Source: Cupriavidus taiwanensis
GTDB lineage: Bacteria > Pseudomonadota > Gammaproteobacteria > Burkholderiales > Burkholderiaceae
Assembly: GCF_900250075.1 (NCBI RefSeq)
Contig: NZ_LT977071.1
Coordinates: 2,561,901-2,625,900 of the forward strand
Reading direction: 5' to 3'
Length of the DNA stretch: 64,000 nt
The notes under the pieces were generated by a model. The model had not been told where the DNA came from and ran no database searches. It saw nothing but the letters and a program-made list of their open reading frames with translations. Both the position numbers and the translations under genes were made by a program. Below are positions 8,602 to 17,469 of this stretch, piece by piece. The stretch's first letter is position 1, and every line of letters starts with the position of its first letter.

Positions 8602-9258
8602 TCACAACATGCCGCGCTGGATGGCGAAGGCGGCGAGCTCGACGTCGTTGTCGGCACCGACCTTGCGCATGACGCTCTGCTTCTGCGTACTGATGGTCTT
8701 GACGGTGCGCCCGGTCCGCACCGCGATTTCGGTCACGGACAGGCCGGACAGATAGAGCCGCAGCACTTCGCTTTCGCGGGTGGTGAGCAGTTCGGCCCAG
8801 TCGTCGAAATCGCCGAGGCCGCGGCAGCGCCGGCCCCAGATCAGGTCACAGGCGATGTCCGACACCGAAGCCAGATCCAGGTGTGCCATCCGCACCGCCT
8901 TCACGACCTCGTCGGCGTGGTCACGGGCGGTCACGACATTGCGGCAGCCATCCTTGATCAGTTGCAGCACGCCGGCGCGGTCCGCGATATTGGCAATGGC
9001 GACCACGCGTTGCCGGCCCAGCGCGGCCAGCCGCGCGCCCAGGCGGGCGTAGCTGCCGCAACGCGCATCGTTGCCGGTGCCGAGCGGGAACCGCAGCGCC
9101 ACCACATCGCAGACGCCATGCCCCAGCGCCTGCACCAGGCCGCGCTCGTCGCCGACCAGGCCTGACACCTCGATGCAGGCGCTGGCCGCGAGCCGCCGGC
9201 CCAACAGCCGCCGCGCCACAGGTTGCGAGTCCGCGACGATCACCCGGATTTTTTCCAT
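8602..9258 (-). CDS. RcsA-like LuxR regulator with degenerate receiver
   Basis: The start at 9258 (MEKIRVIVADSQPV) places the receiver at residue 1 and gives 218 residues. The C-terminal LuxR helix-turn-helix (about 158-215) is close to RcsB: LTTRESEVLRLYL, SVTEIAVRTGRTVKTIS, QKQSVMRK. The receiver fold remains, but its chemistry is lost. Aligned to the neighbouring regulator, the second acidic Asp is Ser11, the phosphoacceptor Asp is Arg56 (VVALRFPLG), the switch Thr is Ala89 and the conserved Lys is Arg112. It therefore cannot be phosphorylated in the usual way. Enterobacterial RcsA, which also lacks the site and works by pairing with RcsB, is the best functional model. It lies between the RcsB-like gene and kinase 1. 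Confidence 0.85.
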   Translation of the reverse strand: MEKIRVIVADSQPVARRLLGRRLAASACIEVSGLVGDERGLVQALGHGVCDVVALRFPLGTGNDARCGSYARLGARLAALGRQRVVAIANIADRAGVLQLIKDGCRNVVTARDHADEVVKAVRMAHLDLASVSDIACDLIWGRRCRGLGDFDDWAELLTTRESEVLRLYLSGLSVTEIAVRTGRTVKTISTQKQSVMRKVGADNDVELAAFAIQRGML

Positions 9259-9502
9259 GACCGCTTTACGCTCCAGCGTTGTCCCGGTCTCAGGATGGGC
9301 CATGCGCCTGGCTTTCGAAATCAGCCAAGCCTGAAATGTCCGCGGTATTTTCTGATCAGCAGCTGCCGAGGGACCGCGCGGCCGAGCGCAGGCCGGCAAT
9401 AACGGCGCGCGTCAGCGCCCGCGCGCAAATCGGCAGTGAAAAAGGGAAAGGGAGGAAGAGAGAAAGAAGGGAAGCCTGACCTGGATGCTCACGCGGCCGC
9501 GA
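9259..9502. other. Intergenic region with 37-base homopurine run
   Basis: The 244 bp between the two regulator genes contain an uninterrupted purine tract at 9438-9474, made of A and G blocks such as GGGAAAGGGAGGAAGAGAGA. On the transcribed leftward strand it is a CU-rich leader or spacer segment. No clear terminator or promoter could be assigned. Confidence 0.6.
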
Positions 9503-10147
9503 TTATCCCGCGCCGCCAAGCAGGCCGTTGGTGCGGGCATATTCGTAAAGCTCATAATCGTTTGCCAGACCCAGCTTTTTCATGGCAATGCTTTTTTGCG
9601 CGCTGATGGTCTTGCTGCTGCGATTGGCCTGACGCGCAATCTCGATGACCGGCACGCCGGCCGCGCATTGGCGGATCACTTCGAGTTCCCGGCGCGTCAG
9701 GATCGGCCGGCGCGACAGTTCATCGAGCCCGCCCGAGGCGAGAATGGCGCGCACCGAGGCCGGCTGGTAGCTCAGTCCGCTGAACGCGGCGCGCACCGCG
9801 GGGATCAGTTCCTGGACCGGATCGGTCTTGTTGAGGATCACCGAAATGCCGACCTTCTGGATATTGCGGATCAGCGCCGGATTATCGAGCATGGTCATCA
9901 CCACGATGCGCGTGGTGGGATAGCGGCGCCGCAACATCTGCAGCATCGGCAGGCCGTCGCCAAACTGCCCGCCGGGCATGGAGTAATCGGTGACGATGAC
10001 GTCGCAGTCGGTGCTTTCGAGCAACGCCACCAGTTGCGTCGAATTGGTGGCGCTGCCCACGACCTGCATGCCCACTTCAACGGCCAGCACACGACTCATG
10101 CCGTCCAGGACGACGGGGTGGTCATCGGCGATGATTATTTTGATCAT
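9503..10147 (-). CDS. RcsB/BvgA-like LuxR-type response regulator
   Basis: ATG at 10147 is chosen because MIKIIIADDHPV aligns exactly with the start of NarL/RcsB-type receivers and a GGGGG ribosome site lies 6 bases upstream. The 214-residue protein has an intact receiver (Asp8, Asp9, phosphoacceptor Asp54 in VTDYSMPGG) and a C-terminal helix-turn-helix (about 148-205: LTRRELEVIRQCAAGVPVIE, SSKTISAQKSIAMKKLG) closely resembling RcsB. It should accept phosphate from the HPt domains of the two adjacent hybrid kinases. It is a candidate regulator of the co-oriented fimbrial genes, by analogy to Pseudomonas Rcs/Roc control of cup fimbriae and Bordetella BvgA. Its upstream region holds several palindromes that may be its own binding sites. 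Confidence 0.9.
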   Translation of the reverse strand: MIKIIIADDHPVVLDGMSRVLAVEVGMQVVGSATNSTQLVALLESTDCDVIVTDYSMPGGQFGDGLPMLQMLRRRYPTTRIVVMTMLDNPALIRNIQKVGISVILNKTDPVQELIPAVRAAFSGLSYQPASVRAILASGGLDELSRRPILTRRELEVIRQCAAGVPVIEIARQANRSSKTISAQKSIAMKKLGLANDYELYEYARTNGLLGGAG

Positions 10148-10204
10148 TGTTACCCCCTGATTTTTCGGTTCCGTGGCCACGCAGCGGTGTCCCAGGGAAC
10201 TGAG

Positions 10205-10222
10205 CCGGTATTGCAATACCGG
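10205..10222. promoter_or_regulatory. 18-bp perfect palindrome upstream of RcsB-like gene
   Basis: CCGGTATTGCAATACCGG is perfectly self-complementary with no loop and lies 58 bp upstream of the regulator start. It has no U-tract on either strand, so it looks like a dimer-binding operator, not a terminator. Confidence 0.55.
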
Positions 10223-10243
10223 TCATCTTGGCTGACTTGAATA

Positions 10244-10284
10244 TTAGGAGTTCTCCGAAAAACCCGAATTAAGGTATTCCTTAA
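10244..10284. promoter_or_regulatory. Two RcsB-box-like inverted repeats
   Basis: TTAAGGTATTCCTTAA (10269-10284) is a perfect inverted repeat with TTAAGG/CCTTAA arms. It resembles the enterobacterial RcsAB box (TAAG-N-ATTC-type half sites) and BvgA heptads. A second, weaker one, TTAGGAGTTCTCCGAA (10244-10259, GGAG/CTCC core), is centred 25 bp away. Both lie 97-137 bp upstream of the RcsB-like gene; the first overlaps the stop codon of kinase 2. Binding is inferred, not shown. Confidence 0.45.
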
Positions 10285-13200
10285 ATAGTACTCCGCCAAT
10301 CGCCAGGATGGCCGTTCCGGCTGCCGCTGTTGTTGCTGCCCTGGCTGCCCTTCTGTTCGCTTGCCGGATCGTCGGACCCCTCGAAGTACGCTGCAAGATA
10401 CAAGGCCAGGTTGTCGACATGAGCCTGCACGGCCTGCTGCGCCTGCGCCACATCCAGTTCCAGTTCCCGGCACAACGCGACGATTTCTTCGCCGTCCTCG
10501 GCCAGCGCCATGGCGCCGCGCATGCGGTGGGCGTGGTGGCGGAGCGCCTTCCATTCCCCGCGGCGCGCGGCGGCGGACAGCGCCGCGAAATCTTCGCGCA
10601 TGGTATGCGCCAGCAGCGCCAGGCTGGCGGCGCTGTCAGGGATTCGTGGCAAGCCGGCTTCGTCGTCGGCGGGTCGCATCGGTGCGGCGGCATGCTCGGG
10701 CAGCACCGCCCGCAGGCACTCGGCCAGGGGACCGAGCAAGACGGGCTTGGACAGGTAACGGTCCATGCCGGCGTCCAGGCAGCGCTCCACCTCGCCCTGC
10801 GCGATGCTTGCGGTCAGCCCGACGATCGGCACGGTCGACCCTTGCGCGCGCAGCCTGCGGCAAAGTTCGTTGCCGTCCATGCCGGGCATGTGGACGTCGG
10901 TGAGCACCAGGTCGAACTTGCGCTGCTGCCACAGCGCCAGCGCTTCCTCGCCACCGCTCGCCAGCGTGGCGCGGCAGCCCAGGCGGTCGAGCTGCTGCTG
11001 CATCAGCAGCCGGTTGTAGGGATGGTCGTCCACCACCAGGATCTCCATGCCCAGCTGCGGCACGGGCTCGGCGGCCGTCGCCGCTGGCGGTGCGCTAGCC
11101 GGCGTCATGCCGGCGGCCAGGCACAGTGCGCGCAGGATGCCGGCCTGGTGGTAGGCGCTGACGAGCCAACTGCCGCCGACGAGCTGCGGTTCGACCGGGC
11201 CATCGGCACGTCCGAACACCACGCCGGCATAGCCTTGCGGAATCGCCGCGATACGGCGGGTGGCAACGAACAGCACCATGCCGGGTTGCGGCGCCGGCCC
11301 GTCGCAAGCGGTCGCCTCGCACCCCGTCGCGCGCAGGGTCTCGATGGCATGGTTGCGGATCTCGTCGTCCTCGGTCAGCACGGCCACCGGCGGCAGCACC
11401 GGCTCCAGCGCCGTGCGCGGCCCCGCTTGCGGCAGCCGCAGCAAGACCCGGAACACGCTGCCCTTGCCGGGCTCGCTGTGCACAAAAACGCTGCCATCCA
11501 TCAGCGCGGCCAGCCGCCGGCAGATCGACAAGCCCAGGCCCGTGCCGCCATAGCGCCTGGCGGTGGACGGGTCGGCCTGCACGAACGGCTCGAACAGTTT
11601 TTCCTGAACCTCGGGCGCGATGCCCGGCCCGGTATCCGCGACCTCGAGTTGGATCGTGATCCTGCCAGCGGCAGCGGCGGTTTCCGGCACGGCGGCCACC
11701 TCGCCTTGAGGCGCTCGTCCCAGGCGCACGATGACATGGCCTGTGGCGGTGAACTTCAGCGCATTGCCGATCAGGTTGCCGATGATCTGGCGCACGCGCA
11801 CGGGGTCGCCGGCCAGGCACGGCAGGCCCGGCTCCGGATAGCACGACAGCGCAATCCCCTTTTGCAGGGCGATCGGCGCGTGCGCCCGCACCGTCGATTC
11901 GAGCAGGTCGACCGGGTCGAACGGCACGCTGTCCAGCTGCATCTGGCCCGCTTCCGCGCGCGAGTAATCAAGCAGGTCGTCCAGGATCTGCAGCAGCACC
12001 TGCGACGAAGACTGGATGGTCGACAGCATCTCGCGCTGCCTATGCGCAAGGCTGGTCAGCGACAGCAGTTCCAGCGTGCCCAGCATGCCGTACAGCGGCG
12101 TGCGGATCTCATGGCTCATGGTGGCAAGGAAGCGCAGCTTGGCGGCGCCGGCCTCGTCCGCAAGCTGGCGGGCGCGGGCCAGCTCGCGGTTCGCCTCGCG
12201 TTCTTCCGTGACATCATGGATCGCGCACAGCAACACGTCCTCGCCTTCGAAGCGGGTACGGCGGCCGACCACCAGCACGTCGCGCGCACCGCCGGCGCCC
12301 GCCGGTACCCGCACCTCGAGCCGCACGGGGGTTTCGCCGCGCCGCGCCAGGATGGCGTCGAGCCAGGGCCGGCCTTGCGTGCGCGCATCGAGCGGCAGCC
12401 ATTGCGCGGCCAGCGCGTTCTCGGCGCGCACATGCGCATCGGCGGTGCGCACTACCCGCAGGCCTACCGGCGCGGCCTGCATCACGGTGCGGTTGAAGCG
12501 CTCGCTGTCTTCGATGCGCTCGGCGTTGCGCTGCATCGGCACCAGCACCCGGCGCCGGACCATGCGCGCGCCTTGCAGCACCGCGGCGACGCCGAGCCCG
12601 TAGAGCAGCAGCGCCACCCCCAGCGCCAGCCCGTGGTCGGCCAGGCCTCGCGACAGCGGATAGGCATAGGCCGCGCGCCAGCCGTGGTCGCGCGCCATGC
12701 TGCCGATCATCAGGCTGCCTTGCTCGAACCAGTAGGCCACGCCCTGCTCGCCGGCGGCCAGCTCGCGCGCGACGCGGTCGCCCATGGCCTGCGTGTGCAG
12801 CCAGCCGGCATCGCGGCCCTGGAACAGCAGCTTGCCGCGCTCATCGAAGAACACGGCGCGCTTGCCCGATACCCGCTGCACCGCTTGGGTGGCCCCCGGC
12901 AGGCTGACATCGCCCATCAGGGCGCGGATCGGAATGGCGGTCGCGGTATAGCCGAGCAGCGTTCCGGTGGCGTTGCGAACGGGCAGGAAGCAGCTCAGCA
13001 TGGTTTCCTGCCCGATCAGGCCCGGATAAGGGCCGGCCCACAGCGGCGTGCCCGCCGGCGTCGACGCCCGCGCCTCGCGCGACCGGCGCGCCAGCGCCTT
13101 GGCCCAGTTGCTGACGGCATCGGCAACCAGTGGCCCGCTCAGCGACAGCGCCGCCGGCAGCGCGGGGGTCACCAGCGCCTCGCTGCCGTCAGCCATCAGA

Positions 13201-13673
13201 AACACCGAGCGCACGCCTTGCGGCGCCGTGCCCCAGTACGCGCGCTCGAAGATGGCAAAGCGGATGATGTGCGACACCGCCGCGGACCGGTCCGCGCCTG
13301 GCACCGGCGCGCCGCGCATCAGGGTGGCGGGATTGATCAGTCCGGGCAAGTCGACGGCTCTCGCATTGCCCGCGGGAACCGCCATCAGCGCGGCTTCCAG
13401 CTGGGTCGCGGGCCGGTCGCTGCGCACCAGCCGGTACTCGGGCCCGGTGATCTCGGCCATGCGCCGGATAAAATACTCATGGGTTGCCTTGGCCGCCAGC
13501 ACCGCGCCAAAGTGCTGGCGCGCGGCCCACGCCTGCTCCCAGACGACGCGCTGGAACCGGCTATGCAGAAACAAGGCGAGGCACCCGCTGATGACCACGA
13601 TCAGCAGGGCGGCAACGACGGCGAGAAGGCGACCGGGAAACTGCTTGTTTGCGCGAGACAGCCAATTGGGCAT
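10281..13673 (-). CDS. RcsC/BvgS-like hybrid sensor histidine kinase (kinase 2)
   Basis: The 1130-residue protein has the same architecture as the kinase 5 kb downstream. Membrane helices lie at about 14-37 and 346-369 around a periplasmic sensor domain of about 310 residues, followed by a PAS-like region. HisKA has [16 protein letters not shown] (His521), then HATPase ([20 protein letters not shown]), a degenerate RcsC-ABL-like region and a receiver with [11 protein letters not shown]. The HPt domain has [13 protein letters not shown] (candidate His1049). About 30 low-complexity polar residues follow the HPt. The periplasmic domains of the two kinases look dissimilar, so they probably sense different signals but can feed the same regulator. 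It sits between the usher and the RcsB-like gene, all on one strand. Confidence 0.9.
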   Translation of the reverse strand: MPNWLSRANKQFPGRLLAVVAALLIVVISGCLALFLHSRFQRVVWEQAWAARQHFGAVLAAKATHEYFIRRMAEITGPEYRLVRSDRPATQLEAALMAVPAGNARAVDLPGLINPATLMRGAPVPGADRSAAVSHIIRFAIFERAYWGTAPQGVRSVFLMADGSEALVTPALPAALSLSGPLVADAVSNWAKALARRSREARASTPAGTPLWAGPYPGLIGQETMLSCFLPVRNATGTLLGYTATAIPIRALMGDVSLPGATQAVQRVSGKRAVFFDERGKLLFQGRDAGWLHTQAMGDRVARELAAGEQGVAYWFEQGSLMIGSMARDHGWRAAYAYPLSRGLADHGLALGVALLLYGLGVAAVLQGARMVRRRVLVPMQRNAERIEDSERFNRTVMQAAPVGLRVVRTADAHVRAENALAAQWLPLDARTQGRPWLDAILARRGETPVRLEVRVPAGAGGARDVLVVGRRTRFEGEDVLLCAIHDVTEEREANRELARARQLADEAGAAKLRFLATMSHEIRTPLYGMLGTLELLSLTSLAHRQREMLSTIQSSSQVLLQILDDLLDYSRAEAGQMQLDSVPFDPVDLLESTVRAHAPIALQKGIALSCYPEPGLPCLAGDPVRVRQIIGNLIGNALKFTATGHVIVRLGRAPQGEVAAVPETAAAAGRITIQLEVADTGPGIAPEVQEKLFEPFVQADPSTARRYGGTGLGLSICRRLAALMDGSVFVHSEPGKGSVFRVLLRLPQAGPRTALEPVLPPVAVLTEDDEIRNHAIETLRATGCEATACDGPAPQPGMVLFVATRRIAAIPQGYAGVVFGRADGPVEPQLVGGSWLVSAYHQAGILRALCLAAGMTPASAPPAATAAEPVPQLGMEILVVDDHPYNRLLMQQQLDRLGCRATLASGGEEALALWQQRKFDLVLTDVHMPGMDGNELCRRLRAQGSTVPIVGLTASIAQGEVERCLDAGMDRYLSKPVLLGPLAECLRAVLPEHAAAPMRPADDEAGLPRIPDSAASLALLAHTMREDFAALSAAARRGEWKALRHHAHRMRGAMALAEDGEEIVALCRELELDVAQAQQAVQAHVDNLALYLAAYFEGSDDPASEQKGSQGSNNSGSRNGHPGDWRSTI

Positions 13674-13844
13674 TGGCGAAACTCCTTCTCAGCAACCTGC
13701 CTGACGCGGCTCGGGAACCGGGCCGTCTTCCGGCGCCCGATGGCCGGGAATTGCCTATGGATTATGCATCAACATCCCGGCTCTTCCTGGCACGCCGCCG
13801 TGTCGCGATGGCTGAGGCGCCATGGACGACGTCATGGTCCCGGG
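13674..13844. other. Spacer between usher and kinase 2
   Basis: The 171-bp gap contains no coding frame with a ribosome site. No tip-adhesin gene fits here. No convincing promoter or terminator was seen, so read-through from the fimbrial genes into the kinase is possible. Confidence 0.4.
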
Positions 13845-16430
13845 TCAGCGCGCCGCCGATGCCACGCAGGCCGCGTCAAGCACTGCCAACGGGTTGGCAG
13901 GGCGCGCCGTTTCCGGCGGCAGCGCATAGCGCAGCGCGCAAGAGGATTTCGCATCGCTGCCCCATTTGACCTGCAGTTCGCCGCTGTCCTGCTTCAGCCC
14001 GCGCACGATGATGCGCCCGCCCTGCCCGACGGTGCCCGCCGCCTGGCCATGCGCGTCGGTGACCTCGGCCCCGAACGGCAGCGGTGCCCCATCCGGGCCC
14101 ATGACCCGCAGGATCGCGGCGCGCCCGGGGTTCTCGGTCTCGAACTTCATCTTCACGATGGCGCCCGCGGTGGGTGCGGTGTTCTGCTGCGTAGTCTTCA
14201 GCGCCACGCTGAGCGGCAGCCCCTTGGGATCGATCTCGATCTGGTTGCGCGAGAACGGCGTCAGGCTCGGCACGAGGGCGTGGCCCCACGGGTCCACGCG
14301 CAGGCCGCTGCCATTGGTCACGCGCGCGCCGGCTGCGTCCGCGGCCTCGATGATGGCCATGGTGTCGCCCGGCATCGGCGTGAACGCCACGCCGCCGGCA
14401 TAGGCAACGATGCCGCCGCTGATGCCGAAGCCGGCCTGCGAGTAGTTGCGGCCCTTGCTGGCGCTGGCGGTGACGGTGGCAAATGGCGACACATAGCCGA
14501 CGTTGGCGCCCACGGTGGCGGTGTCGGTGCTGTTGCCGCCGCCCGTGTAGCCGGCATTGATGCCGTAGGTGAAGGCGTTGTCGTCGCCCAGCGTGCCGGT
14601 CACCGATTCCTGCAGCGAGGTGCCGCCACTGGAGTCGTGCGACAGGCTTGTCATCGAGTACGGCGCATGCTGGCCGCTGCCCAGCGGGATGCCCACCGTG
14701 AGCATCACCCGGTTATCCCATTTGCCCGCATTGACATTGAACTGGCGCGATGCCGAGATGCCGTAGTTGATGCGCTTGTAGCTGTTGTTGTAGCCGGCCT
14801 GGAACTGGGTGTCGCTGCCGCTGCGGTTCCAGTAGTTCTGCGTGGATCCGGTCAGGTAAAAGGAGCCGTAGCCTTGCGGCAGCATCTGGTTGATGGTCAC
14901 CTGCAGCCGGCCGCGCTGGATCCCGCCCATGAACATGCCCGCGGCCATGCCGCGCTGTTCCAGGTCGCGCAGCGCCATGGCATCGGACATGCTGAGGTAG
15001 CCGCTGCTGGAGTAGCGGTAGGCGGCCAGGGTCAGGTTGGTGTTGGTCGGCGCCACCAGCTTGCTGTAAGACAGCCGCAGGCTCTGGCCGTCGTGGCCGC
15101 CCGCGTCCTGCAGCGTGGTCCAGGCTTGCGTGATGTCGGCACCGAAGGCGCCCAGGTCCGTGTTCAGCGCGCCGCCGCCCATCACCGCGGTGTAGTCCTG
15201 CGCCACGATAAAGCCGCCGTAGCCCGTCACCATATTGCTGATGCCATGCTGGACCGTGGCCTGCATCATCATCGGCCGGCTGTGGAGCGAGACATTGCGG
15301 TACTGCCCCACGGTAATGCTGTAGCGCGTGATGCCCGGGCGCAGCGCATTGACGGCCGCGGCAAAAGGCAGGCGCGAGATGCGCACGTTGCCGTCGGCTT
15401 CGGTGATCACCAGTTCGAGGTCGCCCCCATATCCGGTCGGATACAGGTCAGTAATCTCGAACGCACCGGGCGCGACCGTGGTTTCGTAAATGATGTTGCC
15501 GCTCTGGCGCACCTGCACCCGGGCATTGCTGTTGGCAATGCCGCGCACGACCGGCGCGTAGCCGCGTTGCGATTCCGGGTACATGCGGTCGTCGCTGGCA
15601 ATCTGCACGCCGCGAAAGCCGAAGCTGTCGAACAGGGCCCCGTCGGTATAGGCCTCGCCGATCACCAGCTGGCTGCGGATCGGCGCCAGCGAGCGCTGCA
15701 GGCTGGTCTGCACGCTCTGGTAGCGGCTGCCCTCGAAATCGCCATGGGTCAGGTTGCCGACATGGCGGAAGCGCCAGCCACCGAAGTTGAAGCCGGCGTT
15801 CAGCCCGACGTAGCTCTGCGTGGTCGAGAACCCGGCCGCATCCGAGTGGTAGACGTTGGCGTTGTACTGCAGCCGCGCCGCGGTGACGCCCTCGTCCCAG
15901 TACTTGGGATCGACATAGCCGCGCGCCGTGCGCGACATCGCAATCTGCGGCACGGACACGTCCAGCCGCTGCTCGCCATTGTCGAAGCTGGCGGTGGCAT
16001 CGGGCACCAGTTCGGGCAGCGCCACGCAGCCCGCCACCAGTTTTGCCGAGGCCTCGGGCGAGAGTTTCGACAGGTCGATGCCGATGCGCTCGACCGCGGT
16101 GCGGTCGAAGCAGGGCTGCACGTTGCGCGTATCGTCGCCGACCTGTCGCAGCGTCGCCTCGGTCCGGCCCAGCCAGGCATCGTTCACGTAGAGTTCTGCG
16201 CGATAGCTTCCGGGCAAGGCCACGTTGCCCTTGTTGAAGCGGCTCACGTCGATGCGGACGCCGCCCGGCTGCTGCAGGAAGGTGTCGTTGAACTCGACTT
16301 CGGCGAGCATGGTCGAAGCGCCGGAGCCGCCGGCCGCTCCCCATGCATTCACGCTGGCAAACAAGGACAACACCACCGCGCTGGCCGGACGCAGCCGCGA
16401 CGGGAACGACGAGGTCTTCTGGGTTTTCAT
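13845..16430 (-). CDS. Outer-membrane fimbrial usher (FimD/PapC family)
   Basis: The 861-residue protein has an N-terminal signal peptide ending near AWGAAG, then the usher N-domain (AEVEFNDTFLQQPG, IDVSRFNKGNVALPGSYRAE) that recruits chaperone-subunit complexes. A 24-strand beta-barrel with plug region follows; the conserved signature RGYAPVVRGIANSNARV and APGAFEITDLYPTGYGGDLE are visible. C-terminal periplasmic domains end the protein, with a paired-cysteine context at SSCALRYALP. Its length is normal. It forms the export pore through which subunits are polymerised. The chaperone lies upstream with a 145-bp gap; the two-component genes lie downstream. Confidence 0.95.
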   Translation of the reverse strand: MKTQKTSSFPSRLRPASAVVLSLFASVNAWGAAGGSGASTMLAEVEFNDTFLQQPGGVRIDVSRFNKGNVALPGSYRAELYVNDAWLGRTEATLRQVGDDTRNVQPCFDRTAVERIGIDLSKLSPEASAKLVAGCVALPELVPDATASFDNGEQRLDVSVPQIAMSRTARGYVDPKYWDEGVTAARLQYNANVYHSDAAGFSTTQSYVGLNAGFNFGGWRFRHVGNLTHGDFEGSRYQSVQTSLQRSLAPIRSQLVIGEAYTDGALFDSFGFRGVQIASDDRMYPESQRGYAPVVRGIANSNARVQVRQSGNIIYETTVAPGAFEITDLYPTGYGGDLELVITEADGNVRISRLPFAAAVNALRPGITRYSITVGQYRNVSLHSRPMMMQATVQHGISNMVTGYGGFIVAQDYTAVMGGGALNTDLGAFGADITQAWTTLQDAGGHDGQSLRLSYSKLVAPTNTNLTLAAYRYSSSGYLSMSDAMALRDLEQRGMAAGMFMGGIQRGRLQVTINQMLPQGYGSFYLTGSTQNYWNRSGSDTQFQAGYNNSYKRINYGISASRQFNVNAGKWDNRVMLTVGIPLGSGQHAPYSMTSLSHDSSGGTSLQESVTGTLGDDNAFTYGINAGYTGGGNSTDTATVGANVGYVSPFATVTASASKGRNYSQAGFGISGGIVAYAGGVAFTPMPGDTMAIIEAADAAGARVTNGSGLRVDPWGHALVPSLTPFSRNQIEIDPKGLPLSVALKTTQQNTAPTAGAIVKMKFETENPGRAAILRVMGPDGAPLPFGAEVTDAHGQAAGTVGQGGRIIVRGLKQDSGELQVKWGSDAKSSCALRYALPPETARPANPLAVLDAACVASAAR

Positions 16431-16575
16431 GGTCTATGCCGGATAACTGGCACTGCGCGGGCAACACTTGCCCCTGCCGCCTGCGCGGCATCGTCAATCG
16501 AAGGCATTCAGCCTGGAGGTTCGCCGGGCGGCGCCCGGCGCTAGGTCAGCGCGAAATTCAGTGCGAAGTTCAGCG

Positions 16576-17334
16576 CTAAAGGGCCGGGGCGGTGCGGCTG
16601 TCGAGCGCGGCTTCGCCGCGGGCGGAGCCGCCATAGTCATTGATGGTGTTGAAGCGGACCGTGGCGTCCGGGCCTTGCGCCACCTCGCCGGTCAGCGGAA
16701 AGTTCTTGGTTTCGCCCGGCCCGATCATGCCGCCTTCTTCAAAGCGGGCGGTCCTGCCACCGCCGACCAGTTCGATCCGGGAGAAGGAAACGTGATACGC
16801 GCTCGGGTTGCGGCCTTCCAGGACAGGCTTGCCGCCGGCCTGGACCACGCGCCAGCGGATCATGGCCGGGGCTTCCTCGGCCGTTCCCTTCAGGCCGGCA
16901 GGACGAAAGAACAGCTTGATGCGTGAACGGAACGCCAGTTGCAGCTTGTTGGCATCGGCCTGGTCCGCGCCCGGCTTGGGCGGAATCTCCAGCACGTTGA
17001 GCCAGAACACGGATTCGCGGTCCTGCGCCAGCGGCTCGCCGGTGTAGAGGATGCGCAGCGTCTGGCCCTTGCCGGGGTCGATGCGCGACACCGGCGGCGT
17101 CACGGTGAACGGCACCTCGATGGCGGCGGGCGCGGCCTTGGGATCGCCCTTGTCGATCCACGCCTGCGTCAGTGCGGGTGTCTTGCCTTCGTTGGTCAGC
17201 TTGATGGTGGTCTCGCTCTCCTGCGCGCGATAGATGACCCGGGTGCCGGCGATGACCACGGAGGCCTGCGCTTGCACTGCACTCAGGAGCCCCAGCGCAA
17301 CAACGCCGGCGGAAATCAGAAACTTGATCGTCAT
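16576..17334 (-). CDS. Periplasmic fimbrial chaperone (PapD/FimC family)
   Basis: Using ATG at 17334 the 252-residue protein starts with a clean signal peptide (MTIKFLISAGVVALGLLSAVQAQA). It continues as SVVIAGTRVIYRAQESETTIKLTNEGKTPAL, the first strands of the chaperone Ig fold, with the conserved Arg of the subunit-carboxylate cleft in TRVIYRA. PPVSRIDPGKGQTLRILYTG and ESVFWLNVLEIPPKP are the diagnostic central motifs of pilus chaperones. It caps fimbrial subunits in the periplasm by donor-strand complementation and delivers them to the adjacent usher. A longer upstream frame exists but would bury the signal peptide. Confidence 0.95.
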   Translation of the reverse strand: MTIKFLISAGVVALGLLSAVQAQASVVIAGTRVIYRAQESETTIKLTNEGKTPALTQAWIDKGDPKAAPAAIEVPFTVTPPVSRIDPGKGQTLRILYTGEPLAQDRESVFWLNVLEIPPKPGADQADANKLQLAFRSRIKLFFRPAGLKGTAEEAPAMIRWRVVQAGGKPVLEGRNPSAYHVSFSRIELVGGGRTARFEEGGMIGPGETKNFPLTGEVAQGPDATVRFNTINDYGGSARGEAALDSRTAPAL

Positions 17335-17426
17335 GTTCTTGCTGGCAGCGGGCGCCGGCTCGGGTGAACCGGCAGCCGGATCGGCCGCCAAAATGGTTTA
17401 CCGGCGCGACGTCAGTTGGTGAAGGC

Positions 17427-17453
17427 GCGGAGCGCGCCGGTATCACGCTCCGC
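17427..17453 (-). terminator. Stem-loop between fimbrial subunit and chaperone genes
   Basis: GCGGAGCG (17427-17434) and CGCTCCGC (17446-17453) form a perfect 8-bp GC stem with an 11-base loop, just after the subunit stop codon. There is no U-tract. Such structures often give differential expression of a highly abundant major pilin relative to chaperone and usher by partial termination or by protecting the upstream transcript. Confidence 0.5.
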
Positions 17454-17469
17454 ACCGGCGGCACTGGGT

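Noticed and set aside
10308..16544. A 2078-codon open frame on the plus strand, antisense to kinase 2 and the usher
   Set aside because: The translation is Arg/His/Gln/Ala-rich with no domain, and the minus strand in this stretch carries two well-defined proteins. Such frames arise from high GC at third codon positions.
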